Assembly (NCBI GenBank): GCA_902546975.1
Contig: CACCLU010000004.1
Span: 1 to 64,000, forward strand
Origin: an uncultured Alphaproteobacteria bacterium
GTDB lineage: Bacteria; Pseudomonadota; Alphaproteobacteria; HIMB59
Length of the DNA stretch: 64,000 bases
Reading direction: 5' to 3'
The translations under genes and the position numbers were made by a program. The notes beneath the pieces are model-generated. The model was not told the origin of the DNA. It saw nothing but the letters and a program-made list of their open reading frames with translations, and searched no databases. The stretch's first letter is position 1; each line of letters starts with the position of its first letter. Positions 50,134 to 61,032 of the stretch are shown here, one piece after another.

Positions 50134-53100
50134 TTAATTCAGTGAAATATTCAATATTTTGTTGTCATTATAGACTTTTATATTATTGAATTTATTAATT
50201 TTATCTAAATCTAGTAATTCCTCATAAGAAATATGGTTTATCTGATTTACCAAATCATCATCCTTGATAATGAGTAAATGATCAACATTAACATTATAAA
50301 AGTCATTTTTAATAGCTGATTTAATTTTGGCTTTTATATATTGTGCGTGAAGTGATCTAACGTCAAATTTATCATCAAAAAGTCTCAAGTCAAAAAAACC
50401 ACTTTCATTTATTACATTTAAGAGAATATATCTTTTACCATTTCTAGTAGTTTTATATTGTGCTTTCACAACATAAAAATAAAAATCTTCTAAGAATTCA
50501 AGCTTACTATTAATTTTTTCTTTAAAAGATGATTGATTAAGGTTTGTTAGTATTTTTGTTTGTTTTTTTTGAGAGTAAAGAAATCCATAACTTTCAAATT
50601 CAGCTTTTATTAGATCAACAGTGTCATAATTTTTATTTAGAAAAAACTGATCATCAGATAAGTCATTAAATAATGCTGTACCGGATTTTTTATGTATAAT
50701 ATTTTCTACATTAGCAAAAAGTTTTGAGATATTCTTATTTAGTGAATTTAAAGAATTTGATAATATAAGTTTTTCTATTTGTCTTTTATTTAATACAGAT
50801 CTGGATAATCTATCATTAAAATCTGATAGAGATTTAAATTTACCATTTTTGTTTCTTTCGGTGACTAATTCTTTCATAGACTCCTCACCTACACCTTTTA
50901 ATGCTGCTAAACCATAAATAATCTTATCTTCATGAACTATGAATTTATAATCTGAATAATTTATATCAGGTGGTAATATTTTTAAATCTTGATCATACAT
51001 TTCATTTAGTATGACAAAAATTTTATCTGTATTATTCAATGAATTATTTAACAGTTCGCAATAGAATTCTAATGGGAAATGTGCTTTTAGATATGCTGTA
51101 TAGTAAGTAATAAAAGCGTATGCAGCTGCATGACTTTTATTAAATCCATATTCTGCAAATTTTTCAATTAAGGAAAATAGTTTCTCAGCATCTTTAGATC
51201 TAACCTTTTTATTTACAGCGCCTTTAATAAAATTATCCTTCTGATTCATTAATTCAGCTTTAATTTTTTTACCAATAGCTCTTCTCAATAAATCTGCTTG
51301 ACCTAAAGTATATCCTGATATTACTTGGGCTATTTTCATAATTTGTTCCTGATAAACAATTATTCCATAAGTTTCTCTCAAAATTGGTTCAAGTAAGGGA
51401 TGGTCATATATGATTTTTTCCTCACCTTTTTTTCTTTTAATAAAGCTATCAATAAATTGCATTGGACCAGGCCTATTCAAAGCTAAAACTGCTATAACTT
51501 CCTCTAGGCTTGTTGGTTTGAGTTTGATCAAAGTGTCTACCATTGCAGCACTTTCAACTTGAAACACACCGCAAGTGTATCCATCACTTAACAATTGAAA
51601 AGTTTTTTCATCATTAAAAGGAATTTCATTTAAATCAATAGAAATTTTATTTTTTGCTTTTATTAATTTAAGCGTCTCATCAATTATAGTGAGATTAGCT
51701 AGGCCAAGAAAATCAAATTTTAATAATCCTGCTTTCTCACAATCTTTCATATTGTATTGAGTAGCCATTATTTCTGAGTCATCATCTTTAAATAAAGGGA
51801 TATTTCCATAGAGCTTATCCGAAGAAATAATTATTCCTGCAGCATGTGTAGATACATTTCTTAGTGCACCTTCCATTGACTCTGCTTTATCCATCATTGG
51901 AGAGTCAGCTAAATCTCCTAATTGATCAGAATGATTAGCTTTTAACTCACTAATGCTTAATGGATGAACAGGATTATAAGGTATTTTATTTACCATTCTT
52001 TCTACTTCAGAATATGGAACACCTTCTACTCTACCAATATCCTTTAATATTCCCCTCGAAATCATCGATCCGAAGGTAATTATTTGTGCAACATTTTGAT
52101 AACCGTACTTTTTTTGCACGTACTCAATAACTTCATCTCTTCTTGATTTACAAAAATCAATATCGAAGTCAGGCATTGAAACTCTATCAGGGTTTAAAAA
52201 TCTTTCAAAAAGTAGACCATATTGAATTGGATCTACGTCTGTAATTAATAAAGACCACGCAACAATAGAACCAGCACCTGATCCTCTTCCAGGACCAACA
52301 GGAATTGAATTTGATTTAGCCCATCTGATAAAATCACTGACTATAAGAAAATATCCAGAGAATTTCATTTTCATAATAACATTTAATTCATATTCTAATC
52401 GATCCCTATAAATTTTTGATTGACTGTTAAATTCCTCAATAGATTTGTTTGTAAGTATTTTTTTTAATCTTAAATCTAAGCCACTTCTAGACTGTTGAAC
52501 AATTTCTTTATCTTCATTGGAGTCCAAATCTGATTTAAAATTTGGCAATGTAATTGGTTTTTCTTCAATAAGAAAATTAATTTTATTTGCAATTAAATTT
52601 GAATTTTGTATTAGTGAGTTCGGATTATTATTTTCTTTCAAATTTTTAGCTAATGAATAATTATTTTTTAGGTTAAATGAAGTATTTTGTAAATATTCGC
52701 CATTCTTTAAACAGTGAAGTATTTTTATAGCGTCGTAATCTTTATCTTGTTTGTAAAAACTAAATGAAGATAGAAATAAATTAATTTTAGATTTATTAGA
52801 TATTTCATTTAATAATTTATTATCTAAATTTTTATCAAATTCAAAAAAAACATTATCATTAAAGAAATTTTTTAGAGAGGTGATTTCATCTAAGATAATT
52901 TTTAAGTTATTAAAATTTATATTCAAATCCTGGAAATAACTAAATAACCCCCCTAAAATTAAGATATTACCTTCAGAAAAGTTTTTAATATTATCTAATG
53001 ATAAATGAAACTCATTTTCAGTATTTATTTTTGTAGATAATATATTAAGATTTTTAAAGCCAATATTATTTTTACAAAGAATGGTAAGTCGTGATTTGTG

Positions 53101-53319
53101 ATTTAATTTTGAAATAAAATCAACATCCAATCCTATAATTGGTTGAATACCTTTTTTTTTACATTTTGTTGAAAATTCAAGAGCACCTGATAATAATTTG
53201 TAATCTGTTAATGCCATTGCAGGTAATTTTTCCTTCTCAGCAAAATTTACGAGGTCCTCAATTTTAATATTTGACTCACATATAGAGTAATTTGAATAAT
53301 TTCTTAGAGGTACTAGCAT
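50134..53319 (-). CDS. dnaE: DNA polymerase III subunit alpha
   Basis: ORF 1061 aa; PGRGSGAGSIVAWSLLITDVDP, RVSMPDFDIDFC, NRPGPMQFIDSFI, YGFNKSHAAAYAFI. Confidence 0.96.
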   Translation of the reverse strand: MLVPLRNYSNYSICESNIKIEDLVNFAEKEKLPAMALTDYKLLSGALEFSTKCKKKGIQPIIGLDVDFISKLNHKSRLTILCKNNIGFKNLNILSTKINTENEFHLSLDNIKNFSEGNILILGGLFSYFQDLNINFNNLKIILDEITSLKNFFNDNVFFEFDKNLDNKLLNEISNKSKINLFLSSFSFYKQDKDYDAIKILHCLKNGEYLQNTSFNLKNNYSLAKNLKENNNPNSLIQNSNLIANKINFLIEEKPITLPNFKSDLDSNEDKEIVQQSRSGLDLRLKKILTNKSIEEFNSQSKIYRDRLEYELNVIMKMKFSGYFLIVSDFIRWAKSNSIPVGPGRGSGAGSIVAWSLLITDVDPIQYGLLFERFLNPDRVSMPDFDIDFCKSRRDEVIEYVQKKYGYQNVAQIITFGSMISRGILKDIGRVEGVPYSEVERMVNKIPYNPVHPLSISELKANHSDQLGDLADSPMMDKAESMEGALRNVSTHAAGIIISSDKLYGNIPLFKDDDSEIMATQYNMKDCEKAGLLKFDFLGLANLTIIDETLKLIKAKNKISIDLNEIPFNDEKTFQLLSDGYTCGVFQVESAAMVDTLIKLKPTSLEEVIAVLALNRPGPMQFIDSFIKRKKGEEKIIYDHPLLEPILRETYGIIVYQEQIMKIAQVISGYTLGQADLLRRAIGKKIKAELMNQKDNFIKGAVNKKVRSKDAEKLFSLIEKFAEYGFNKSHAAAYAFITYYTAYLKAHFPLEFYCELLNNSLNNTDKIFVILNEMYDQDLKILPPDINYSDYKFIVHEDKIIYGLAALKGVGEESMKELVTERNKNGKFKSLSDFNDRLSRSVLNKRQIEKLILSNSLNSLNKNISKLFANVENIIHKKSGTALFNDLSDDQFFLNKNYDTVDLIKAEFESYGFLYSQKKQTKILTNLNQSSFKEKINSKLEFLEDFYFYVVKAQYKTTRNGKRYILLNVINESGFFDLRLFDDKFDVRSLHAQYIKAKIKSAIKNDFYNVNVDHLLIIKDDDLVNQINHISYEELLDLDKINKFNNIKVYNDNKILNISLN

Positions 53320-53948
53320 TCTTTTATTGATTTATCTTCTATTGTATAAGACTTATCAAAAAGTGAACGAAATGATATATCATGACTAGCTATTATTGTT
53401 GATAAATTGAATTTTTTGGAACTATTTAATATAAGGTCTATTACCAATTTTGCGTTTTCTTTATCTAAATAACTCGTTGGTTCATCAGCTATCAAAAGTT
53501 TAGGGCTATTCACAAGAGATCTTGCAACACAAACTCTTTGTTTTTGTCCATTTGATAACTGACTAGGATACTTAAATTTAAAACGGCCTATATTCAAATA
53601 GGATAAGATTTTTTCAATTTTTCTCGTATCATTGGTTTTTAATTTAATGTTATCGAAAATGTTTAATTCAGATATTAGATAGTGATCCTGAAATATAATG
53701 CCTATATCATCTTTCAAAAGGTCAAAATGATTTTTTACTAATTTGCCATTAAAGTAAATTTTTCCAGAGTCTACATTATCTAAACCTGATATTAAGTTTA
53801 ATAAAGTCGACTTACCACAGCCTGATGGACCAAATAAAAAGATATTTTGATTATGATTTACTAATAAATTTAATTTATTGATTACTTGAAAATTTCCAAC
53901 CTTAGATATGTATGATTTAGAAATATTTTTTAATTCTAGTAAACTCAT
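53313..53948 (-). CDS. lolD: Lipoprotein-releasing system ATP-binding protein
   Basis: ORF 211 aa; Walker A GPSGCGKSTLLN, LSNGQKQRVCVARSL, LLIADEPTSYLD; next to lolC/E. Confidence 0.9.
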   Translation of the reverse strand: MSLLELKNISKSYISKVGNFQVINKLNLLVNHNQNIFLFGPSGCGKSTLLNLISGLDNVDSGKIYFNGKLVKNHFDLLKDDIGIIFQDHYLISELNIFDNIKLKTNDTRKIEKILSYLNIGRFKFKYPSQLSNGQKQRVCVARSLVNSPKLLIADEPTSYLDKENAKLVIDLILNSSKKFNLSTIIASHDISFRSLFDKSYTIEDKSIKEC

Positions 53949-55132
53949 CTTAAAATTAAATTTGGTTTAATTCTAAATATTCTCAATATCGGAATGTAAG
54001 AAGCGATTAAACTTGAAAAAAGAGAAATACTTACAATAAACAATATATCGTTTAATTTAATACTATAGGGCATTGATGCTAAATATCTTATTTCATTATT
54101 CCAGAGTTCAAAATTTAACAAATATGATAAAAAGTTTTCAACTGAGTCAATATTAATTGATAGTAACAAACCTAAACAAGTCCCAATAACAATAGAGAAA
54201 AATGATATTAAGAAAGAATTTAAAAAAAATAGAAAACAAATTTTCGATTGCTTGATACCCAATGCTTTTAACAAAACAATATCTTTATATTTTTCTTTAA
54301 TAAAAAATATTTGATTTGAAATTATTGTGAAGGATGAAATTACAATAATAAAAAAAAGAATAATAAACATAACATTTTTTTCAGTGGATAATGCTTGAGC
54401 TAAAGTTTGATTTTGATCCTCCCATGTTGAATAATTTAGGCCATCTAAATCACTATAATCAAAGTCTTTATTATTCAAATAAACATCTATAACTTTATTG
54501 TTTATGTTATTTTTAAATTGATCGATATTGCTAAAAATAAAATATTTATCAAAGTCATATACTCCTGTATTAAATATTCCTTTAATGGTTAATTGTCTTG
54601 AATTTAAAACAGGGCCCAAAATTGTCATAGAATTTCCAGGGATATTTATTTGGAAAGGCATCCCTACTTTTAAATTTAAAGATCTTGCTAGTTCAACTCC
54701 AATGAAAACCCAATTGTCGATATTTTTTTCAATTTCAAATATATTTTGATTAATTTTAGGTATTTTATAAATATCATCTTTATTAAGAGATTTCATTAAC
54801 AAACCCTCTATACCATTTTCATTACTTGTAATTACTCGTCTTTGAATATTTTCAACAAAAGATATTGAGGGATTTTTTTTTTGAATTTTTTTTATTTTAT
54901 CCTTGTTGGCATCATAAATAGTAATATCTCCATTAACACCACTTAAAGAATCAACTAGTTGTTCTCTAAATCCATTCATTACAGACATTACAGTAATTAA
55001 AATTGAAATGCCTAAAATTAATGCCAGTGATGATAAAATTGTTGATACTGAGAATGCTTTATCCTTTTTAAAATTAAATATGTAGGAGAAAGATAATTTA
55101 TGGAGTGTATTGTTCAAATTCAAAATTCTCAA
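53945..55132 (-). CDS. Lipoprotein-releasing system permease (LolC/LolE family)
   Basis: ORF 395 aa; ILITVMSVMNGFREQL, GVELARSLNLKVG, four TM segments. Confidence 0.9.
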   Translation of the reverse strand: MRILNLNNTLHKLSFSYIFNFKKDKAFSVSTILSSLALILGISILITVMSVMNGFREQLVDSLSGVNGDITIYDANKDKIKKIQKKNPSISFVENIQRRVITSNENGIEGLLMKSLNKDDIYKIPKINQNIFEIEKNIDNWVFIGVELARSLNLKVGMPFQINIPGNSMTILGPVLNSRQLTIKGIFNTGVYDFDKYFIFSNIDQFKNNINNKVIDVYLNNKDFDYSDLDGLNYSTWEDQNQTLAQALSTEKNVMFIILFFIIVISSFTIISNQIFFIKEKYKDIVLLKALGIKQSKICFLFFLNSFLISFFSIVIGTCLGLLLSINIDSVENFLSYLLNFELWNNEIRYLASMPYSIKLNDILFIVSISLFSSLIASYIPILRIFRIKPNLILR

Positions 55133-56372
55133 TTTCTTGTTTACTTAAGAATATCTTATCACTGTTAGATCTACTAATCAGTTCAATTTGACCTTTTTCT
55201 TTAAAATTATTCCCAATAATTATTGTCCAAGGTATTCCAATCAATTCGGAGTCTTTGATTTTTCTTCCAATACTTAAATCTCTATCGTCTAAACTAACAT
55301 TATCATATTTAGTGATAAGCAGATTATAAATACTCTCCACATCTGCAATATAGTCAGAGTTTGGTTGCATTATGATATTTATCTTAAAAGGTGAAATATT
55401 AATAGGCCATTTTATACCTTTGTCATCGTGGAATGCCTCTATTATTGCTGCTGTTAATCTGGAGACACCTATTCCATACGATCCCATATATGGTGTTATT
55501 CTTTTTCCATCTTGATTTAACACGAAACATTCTAATGGCTTTGTATATTTTGTGCCAAAATTAAATATGTGGCCTACTTCAATCCCTCTTCCAATTATCA
55601 CATCAGATTTTGATTTATCGATCATTTCGTCTGATGCAGAATACATTGATGTAATTTCTTCATAACTTTTTTCGTACAAATTGGAGTCAACTAATTTCGA
55701 GTTGTAAGCAAGTTCACTTTCACCAGTATTAGCTAGTATTTGAAACTCATGAGACAAATCTCCACCAATAGCACCCGTGGCAGCTTTTACAGGAATCGGT
55801 TGTAAACCTAGATCTAGAAAAGTTTTTAAATAACTTCTAAAGAATTTTTTATATGTTTCAAAAGCTGCTTCTTCGGTTAAATCAAAACTATAGGCATCTT
55901 TCATTAAAAATTCTCTGCCTCGCATTACGCCAAAACGAGGTCTAATTTCATCTCTAAATTTCCATTGAATATGGTACAGATATTTAGGAAGACCTTTATA
56001 AGAGTTAACATAGTCTGAAAATAAATCTGTAATGACCTCTTCATTCGTTGGTCCATATAATAAATCATTATCATGTCTGTCGGTAATTCTTAACATCTCT
56101 TTTCCATAGTCTGCATATCGGCCACTTTTTTTCCATAATTCAGAAGATTGAATAGTAGACATTAACATTTCATTACAGCCTATTTCGTCTTGATTAGTTC
56201 GAATTATATTTTCAATATTTTTTAATACTTTAAATCCTAATGGTAACCATGTGTATATTCCCGAGGTGTGTTGCCTAATCATTGATGAACGCAACATTAA
56301 TTGATGGGAAATAATTTTAGCTTCTTTTGGTGATTCTTTTAATGAGTTAAATAAAAGGTTAGAAAGTTTCAT
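55098..56372 (-). CDS. proS: Prolyl-tRNA synthetase (short bacterial form)
   Basis: ORF 424 aa; RQHTSGIYTWLPLGFKVLKNI, GPTNEEVITDLF, QWKFRDEIRPRFGVMRGREFLMKDAYSF. Confidence 0.95.
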   Translation of the reverse strand: MKLSNLLFNSLKESPKEAKIISHQLMLRSSMIRQHTSGIYTWLPLGFKVLKNIENIIRTNQDEIGCNEMLMSTIQSSELWKKSGRYADYGKEMLRITDRHDNDLLYGPTNEEVITDLFSDYVNSYKGLPKYLYHIQWKFRDEIRPRFGVMRGREFLMKDAYSFDLTEEAAFETYKKFFRSYLKTFLDLGLQPIPVKAATGAIGGDLSHEFQILANTGESELAYNSKLVDSNLYEKSYEEITSMYSASDEMIDKSKSDVIIGRGIEVGHIFNFGTKYTKPLECFVLNQDGKRITPYMGSYGIGVSRLTAAIIEAFHDDKGIKWPINISPFKINIIMQPNSDYIADVESIYNLLITKYDNVSLDDRDLSIGRKIKDSELIGIPWTIIIGNNFKEKGQIELISRSNSDKIFLSKQEIENFEFEQYTP

Positions 56373-56569
56373 TTAAAGTATTCGAATATATTATTCTCAT
56401 ATTTTATTATAAAAAAAGATACGATCATTGATAGGGCAAATGATACTAAAAATTTAATTCCTAAATATGACTTTTTTGGCATACCCTCCTCAAAATCTGA
56501 TCTTTTAATAGGTAATATTGTCATAAAAATAACCCACCAAATAATAAATAGTAAGAATAAAAACTTCAT
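56369..56569 (-). CDS. DUF1467 family small membrane protein
   Basis: 66-aa ORF, two TM helices; position between rnj and proS as in other alphaproteobacteria. Confidence 0.7.
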   Translation of the reverse strand: MKFLFLLFIIWWVIFMTILPIKRSDFEEGMPKKSYLGIKFLVSFALSMIVSFFIIKYENNIFEYFK

Positions 56570-58224
56570 ATCAAAGATATGTGTATTAACAATTCAGGCT
56601 TTAATGAAAAATTTCTATTAAAGGTTTTTCTTGAAACTTCCTCAACTAGCACGTTTAGTGAATTTTCATCTATCTCCTCCTTAATAAACAATATTTTATT
56701 TAGTAAGATATCTTTAATTTCATCTTGAATTATTTCTTTATTGTAAGAAAAAGGGAAACCCTTATCAGATATTTGAAATTTAATAATATCAAATTGTTTG
56801 TTTAGAATTAAATTAATACTAATAACACCATTATAAAGGATTTTTCCCCTTTCATTTATAAAACTATCCTCTTCAATAATTAAGTTTTGAACAACAGGTA
56901 GTTTTTTTATAACAAATTGATCGATTAACTTATGATTTTTATTTACTAAATCTAATTGGCATAAATCTCCGCTTAAAAAAAGATTAGTTTTTTCAATTTT
57001 TAAGCTTTTAGCTATTTCTAAATGTTTTTTTAAATGAAGATATTCTCCGTGCATAGGAATTAAAGACTTAGGCTGAATGAAAGAGTAAAATTCCTTTATT
57101 TCATTTTTTCCTGGATGTCCTGAAACATGAACAAATTCCTCTTTATCAGATATGATATTTAAGCCTAAGTAACTAAAAGAATTTTTTAAATAAGAAATTG
57201 ATTTTTCGTTGCCAGGAATTTCTTTTGATGAAAAAATTATATTATCTTTTGCACTCAATTTAATTTGATTATGTGTATTACTCGCAATCTTCCAAAGAGC
57301 AGAGTTTTTTTCACCTTGGCTACCTGTGCAAATTAAAAGAACTTTATCTTTATTATAATCCTGAAATTTTTTTTCATTAAGTATTTCAAAATTTTCAATT
57401 AACTTTTCTTCTATAGCAGTATTAATAGCTCTTTTTATACTTCTTCCTACAACAAATATTTTTTTATCATGTTTAATCGCATTTGAAATAATGGTTTTAA
57501 GTCTTGCAATATTTGAGGAAAAACAAGTAACTATAATTCTACCTTTAAGTTTATTAAATAAATTATCAAACGATGGATCTAACTCTGACTCTGAGCGTGA
57601 TATCTCGTTTACACCGGCGTTGGTTGAGTCACCTATAAGTAAGTCAATATTTTCATCTTTTAATAACTGATAATTTTTGTAATCGAAGGGTGAGCCAGTA
57701 ACTGGATTTTTATCTATTTTCCAATCACCTGTATGATAAATATTTCCTTCCAATGTTTTAAAAAATATACCAGTGGGATCGGGTATAGAGTGAGTTGTTG
57801 GAATTAATTGAAATGAAAAATTCTCAAACTCTACTTCTTGAAAGTCCTCAACTATTACAAATTTTTTCTCAAAACCATTTATTTTATTAAACTTATGTTT
57901 TATATAGGAAAAAGTAAATTGATTGCAATAGATTGGAAAATCAATCTTATCAAAGTAATACTCTAGTCCTCCAACATGATCTTCATGAGCGTGAGTTAAT
58001 ATCATTGCTTTAGGTTTAATGGATGTATTCAAAAAAATATACGGATCAGGAATAGTTGTATCAACACCAGGCAGGCTATCATCTGCAAATGAAATACCAC
58101 CATCAACTATTATTTGTTCTCCTTTAAAAGAGTATAAATAGTTGTTACCCCCTATTTCGCCTATTCCCCCAATGGGCAAAAAATAATTGTTTTTTTTATT
58201 ATTTAATAATTCTAAGTTTTTCAT
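56566..58224 (-). CDS. rnj: Ribonuclease J
   Basis: ORF 552 aa; LTHAHEDHVGGLEYYF, GDWKIDKNPVTGSPFD, SGHPGKNEIKEFYSFIQPKSLIPMHGEYLHLKKH. Confidence 0.93.
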   Translation of the reverse strand: MKNLELLNNKKNNYFLPIGGIGEIGGNNYLYSFKGEQIIVDGGISFADDSLPGVDTTIPDPYIFLNTSIKPKAMILTHAHEDHVGGLEYYFDKIDFPIYCNQFTFSYIKHKFNKINGFEKKFVIVEDFQEVEFENFSFQLIPTTHSIPDPTGIFFKTLEGNIYHTGDWKIDKNPVTGSPFDYKNYQLLKDENIDLLIGDSTNAGVNEISRSESELDPSFDNLFNKLKGRIIVTCFSSNIARLKTIISNAIKHDKKIFVVGRSIKRAINTAIEEKLIENFEILNEKKFQDYNKDKVLLICTGSQGEKNSALWKIASNTHNQIKLSAKDNIIFSSKEIPGNEKSISYLKNSFSYLGLNIISDKEEFVHVSGHPGKNEIKEFYSFIQPKSLIPMHGEYLHLKKHLEIAKSLKIEKTNLFLSGDLCQLDLVNKNHKLIDQFVIKKLPVVQNLIIEEDSFINERGKILYNGVISINLILNKQFDIIKFQISDKGFPFSYNKEIIQDEIKDILLNKILFIKEEIDENSLNVLVEEVSRKTFNRNFSLKPELLIHISLI

Positions 58225-58957
58225 TTAAAAAAATATGATAAAAAAAAATTCCTAAAAGAGTTAAATCTTCTCTATAAATAAAATTAGTTTTTTTATAGTC
58301 GATAGAGGTAGCATATCCACCAGTAAAAATCACTTTAAAATTTCTTTTGTAGGTAGTTTTAATTAATTTTATGTAAGACTCTATCATTATTTTGTAACCC
58401 ACATTAAATCCAGACATTAGAGCTTGATTAGTATTTTTACCTATGATGCTAGATTTATTTGAAAATTTCATATTCTTTATACCAGAAGCTAAAGAAATTA
58501 GATTTTCATAAGAGGTGGTAAGGCCGGGTAATATCACACCTCCGTAATATTTCTTATTTATAATAATATCTAATGTAGTGGCAGTGCCTAAATCAACTAT
58601 GATAAAGAATTTAGATTTTGGATAAATATTTATAGCAGATAAAACATTAATAATTCTATCATTGCCTAGCTGGCGTACATTAACTGTTTTATGAACTAAA
58701 AAAGATAATTTTTTTTTATTAATGAAAAATAAACGATTTCGATAGGGTTTTAAATTTTTAATTATAACTTTGTCTACTTCTGAGACAACAGAGCAAATAT
58801 AAATTTTAGTATGAGTTTTGAGTTTATTCTTAAAAAAAAGAGTGACTGATGTCAAATCTTTCTTTGAGTATCTAATTTGAGAGATTTTTTTTAAATTCTT
58901 ATCAACAATTGATGAAAATTTTATAGATGTATTTCCAATATCAACTAATAAATTCAA
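58199..58957 (-). CDS. coaX: Type III pantothenate kinase
   Basis: ORF 252 aa; LLVDIGNTSIKFS, VDLGTATTLDII, GGVILPGLTTSYENL, VIFTGGYA. Confidence 0.93.
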   Translation of the reverse strand: MNLLVDIGNTSIKFSSIVDKNLKKISQIRYSKKDLTSVTLFFKNKLKTHTKIYICSVVSEVDKVIIKNLKPYRNRLFFINKKKLSFLVHKTVNVRQLGNDRIINVLSAINIYPKSKFFIIVDLGTATTLDIIINKKYYGGVILPGLTTSYENLISLASGIKNMKFSNKSSIIGKNTNQALMSGFNVGYKIMIESYIKLIKTTYKRNFKVIFTGGYATSIDYKKTNFIYREDLTLLGIFFYHIFLNEKLRIIK

Positions 58958-59640
58958 ACAAGTTCTCCAAAGAAAATATTTTTAGTTGCATCATCTATTT
59001 TTATCTTTAAAGATAAATCTTCATTTACTGTTAATATTTCAATAATATTTTTTCCAAAAATTGGATGATTTAATTTAAAGTCCCTGAGCATATATTGATT
59101 AAGATATCTCACTAATTTCTTATTAGATATTTTTTTTATTAAATTATGTTCAATAAAGTCAATAATTATATTTGATAAATCGAGAATATTTGATTTTTCA
59201 TTGATAATGCTAAATAGAGAAACTGAGTCGACTATTGGAGAATTGTTTATATTTATTCCTATACCCGTTTTTAGATATGATTTTTTACCTAAGATAGTTG
59301 ATTTGACAACAACACCAACTATTTTTTTATTTTTATAAAACAAATCATTTGGCCATTTGTAGTCTAGGTTAATATTAAAATTAATTTTAAAAAATTTGTG
59401 GATTATGTAACAAATATAAAAGTTATTTCTTAAAGCATGTGGAGCTTTTAATTTTTGATTATTTGTTAAATAAATATTACCTATAGGGCTTAACCATTTT
59501 TTTTTACCCCTTCCAGTACCTTTAATTTGCCTAAAAGATTGAATATATAAATTATTATTTTTTAAAATTTTTTTATAATTATTAAAGCCAATAATTTCAT
59601 CTTGTGTAGAATTTATTGAGTCAAAGATAACTTTATACAA
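58954..59640 (-). CDS. birA: Biotin-[acetyl-CoA-carboxylase] ligase, no DNA-binding domain
   Basis: ORF 228 aa; FDSINSTQDEI, QIKGTGRGKKKWLSPIGNIYLT, KWPNDLFYKNKKIVGVVV. Confidence 0.92.
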   Translation of the reverse strand: MYKVIFDSINSTQDEIIGFNNYKKILKNNNLYIQSFRQIKGTGRGKKKWLSPIGNIYLTNNQKLKAPHALRNNFYICYIIHKFFKINFNINLDYKWPNDLFYKNKKIVGVVVKSTILGKKSYLKTGIGININNSPIVDSVSLFSIINEKSNILDLSNIIIDFIEHNLIKKISNKKLVRYLNQYMLRDFKLNHPIFGKNIIEILTVNEDLSLKIKIDDATKNIFFGELV

Positions 59641-59643
59641 TTT

Positions 59644-61032
59644 TTATTTGAAAAGATTATCTACTAAATTTATTAAGGGGTCTGGATAGATGAAAAATAA
59701 AGTTATAATTAATCCAGATAATATAAATATAACTTTGCCTGTTTTGTTATTATCATCTAGTAAATCTATTTCTGATTTATTGAAAAACATATTCTTAATA
59801 ATTGTTAAGTAATAGAATGCAGCAATTACTGAACTTAAAACAGCAATAATTGATAATAAAATAAACCCATCGTTTATAGAAGCTGAAAGAATGAAGAACT
59901 TTGCGAAGAACCCTGCAAAAGGTGGTATTCCCGCGAGAGAAAAGAAAAACACCAACATGCTTATGGATTTTGAATTTGAGGTAAATCTTAAACCATTGAG
60001 TTGGGATATTTTTGTAAATTCACCATCTACAGTTCTTAAGTTCAATAAAACAGCAAAAATACCAAACGTAGTAATCAGATAAATAATCAAGTAAAATAAT
60101 AATGTACCCTCAGACATAAATTGATAACTCATTATTCCGAGAAGCATAAAACCAATATGGTTGATAGAGCTGAAGGCTAGAAGTCTTTTTATAACTTTTT
60201 GTGTAATGGCTCCATATACTCCTACCAATAATGAAATAGCACATACCATTTGAAAAATGTAATTAAGAGATTTGATATCAGAAATGTTAAGTTCTTGATA
60301 AACCCTGAATAAAAATATTAATGATGCAAATTTAGGTAAAGTTGCAAAAAAGAGTGTAGATATAGTTGGGGATCCTTCGTACACATCAGGTGTCCAAATA
60401 TGAAATGGAGCAGCGGAAACTTTAAAAAATAAAGAAATAAGAACTAATGATAATCCTATTTCGCTTATTGCAGTGAAATTATATAAGTTTTGTATGTTAA
60501 AAGACCCAGTATCGTAATAAATCATTGAAATACCAAATAAAAGAAATCCTGATGATAAAGCACCAAGAGAAAAATATTTTATACCTGCTTCATTTGAAGA
60601 TAAATTTTTAGTATTGAAAGCAGCCATCAAGTACAAGGATAAAGATTGTAGCTCTAAACCAATAAAAGCTGTTAAAAAATTATTACTAGAAATAAGAACA
60701 AATGAGCCAAGAATAGCAAACAGTAAAAATAACACATATTCGTATCTATATAAATTTTCATTCTTCAAGGGTCTTTTTAGCAGTAAAATGAATACGATTG
60801 ATCCAATAGATAAAATAATCTTAGCTAAAACAAATAAATTAATCGTGTTAAGTGATATTTGTGTAGAGCTATAAAAATCTTTTCCATAATTTAAAAGCAA
60901 AACACTCAACAAAATGAAACCTAAAGTATTTAAAGATATAGCCCTGTCCTTATTAAATAATCCAAAACATAAAGTTATTAAAATCAAAGATAAGATAAAA
61001 ATTTCTGGTATGAATTGAAATAAATTAATCAT
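59644..61032 (-). CDS. nuoN: NADH-quinone oxidoreductase subunit N
   Basis: ORF 462 aa; FKVSAAPFHIWTPDVYEGSPTISTLF, AFSSINHIGFMLLG. Confidence 0.96.
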   Translation of the reverse strand: MINLFQFIPEIFILSLILITLCFGLFNKDRAISLNTLGFILLSVLLLNYGKDFYSSTQISLNTINLFVLAKIILSIGSIVFILLLKRPLKNENLYRYEYVLFLLFAILGSFVLISSNNFLTAFIGLELQSLSLYLMAAFNTKNLSSNEAGIKYFSLGALSSGFLLFGISMIYYDTGSFNIQNLYNFTAISEIGLSLVLISLFFKVSAAPFHIWTPDVYEGSPTISTLFFATLPKFASLIFLFRVYQELNISDIKSLNYIFQMVCAISLLVGVYGAITQKVIKRLLAFSSINHIGFMLLGIMSYQFMSEGTLLFYLIIYLITTFGIFAVLLNLRTVDGEFTKISQLNGLRFTSNSKSISMLVFFFSLAGIPPFAGFFAKFFILSASINDGFILLSIIAVLSSVIAAFYYLTIIKNMFFNKSEIDLLDDNNKTGKVIFILSGLIITLFFIYPDPLINLVDNLFK

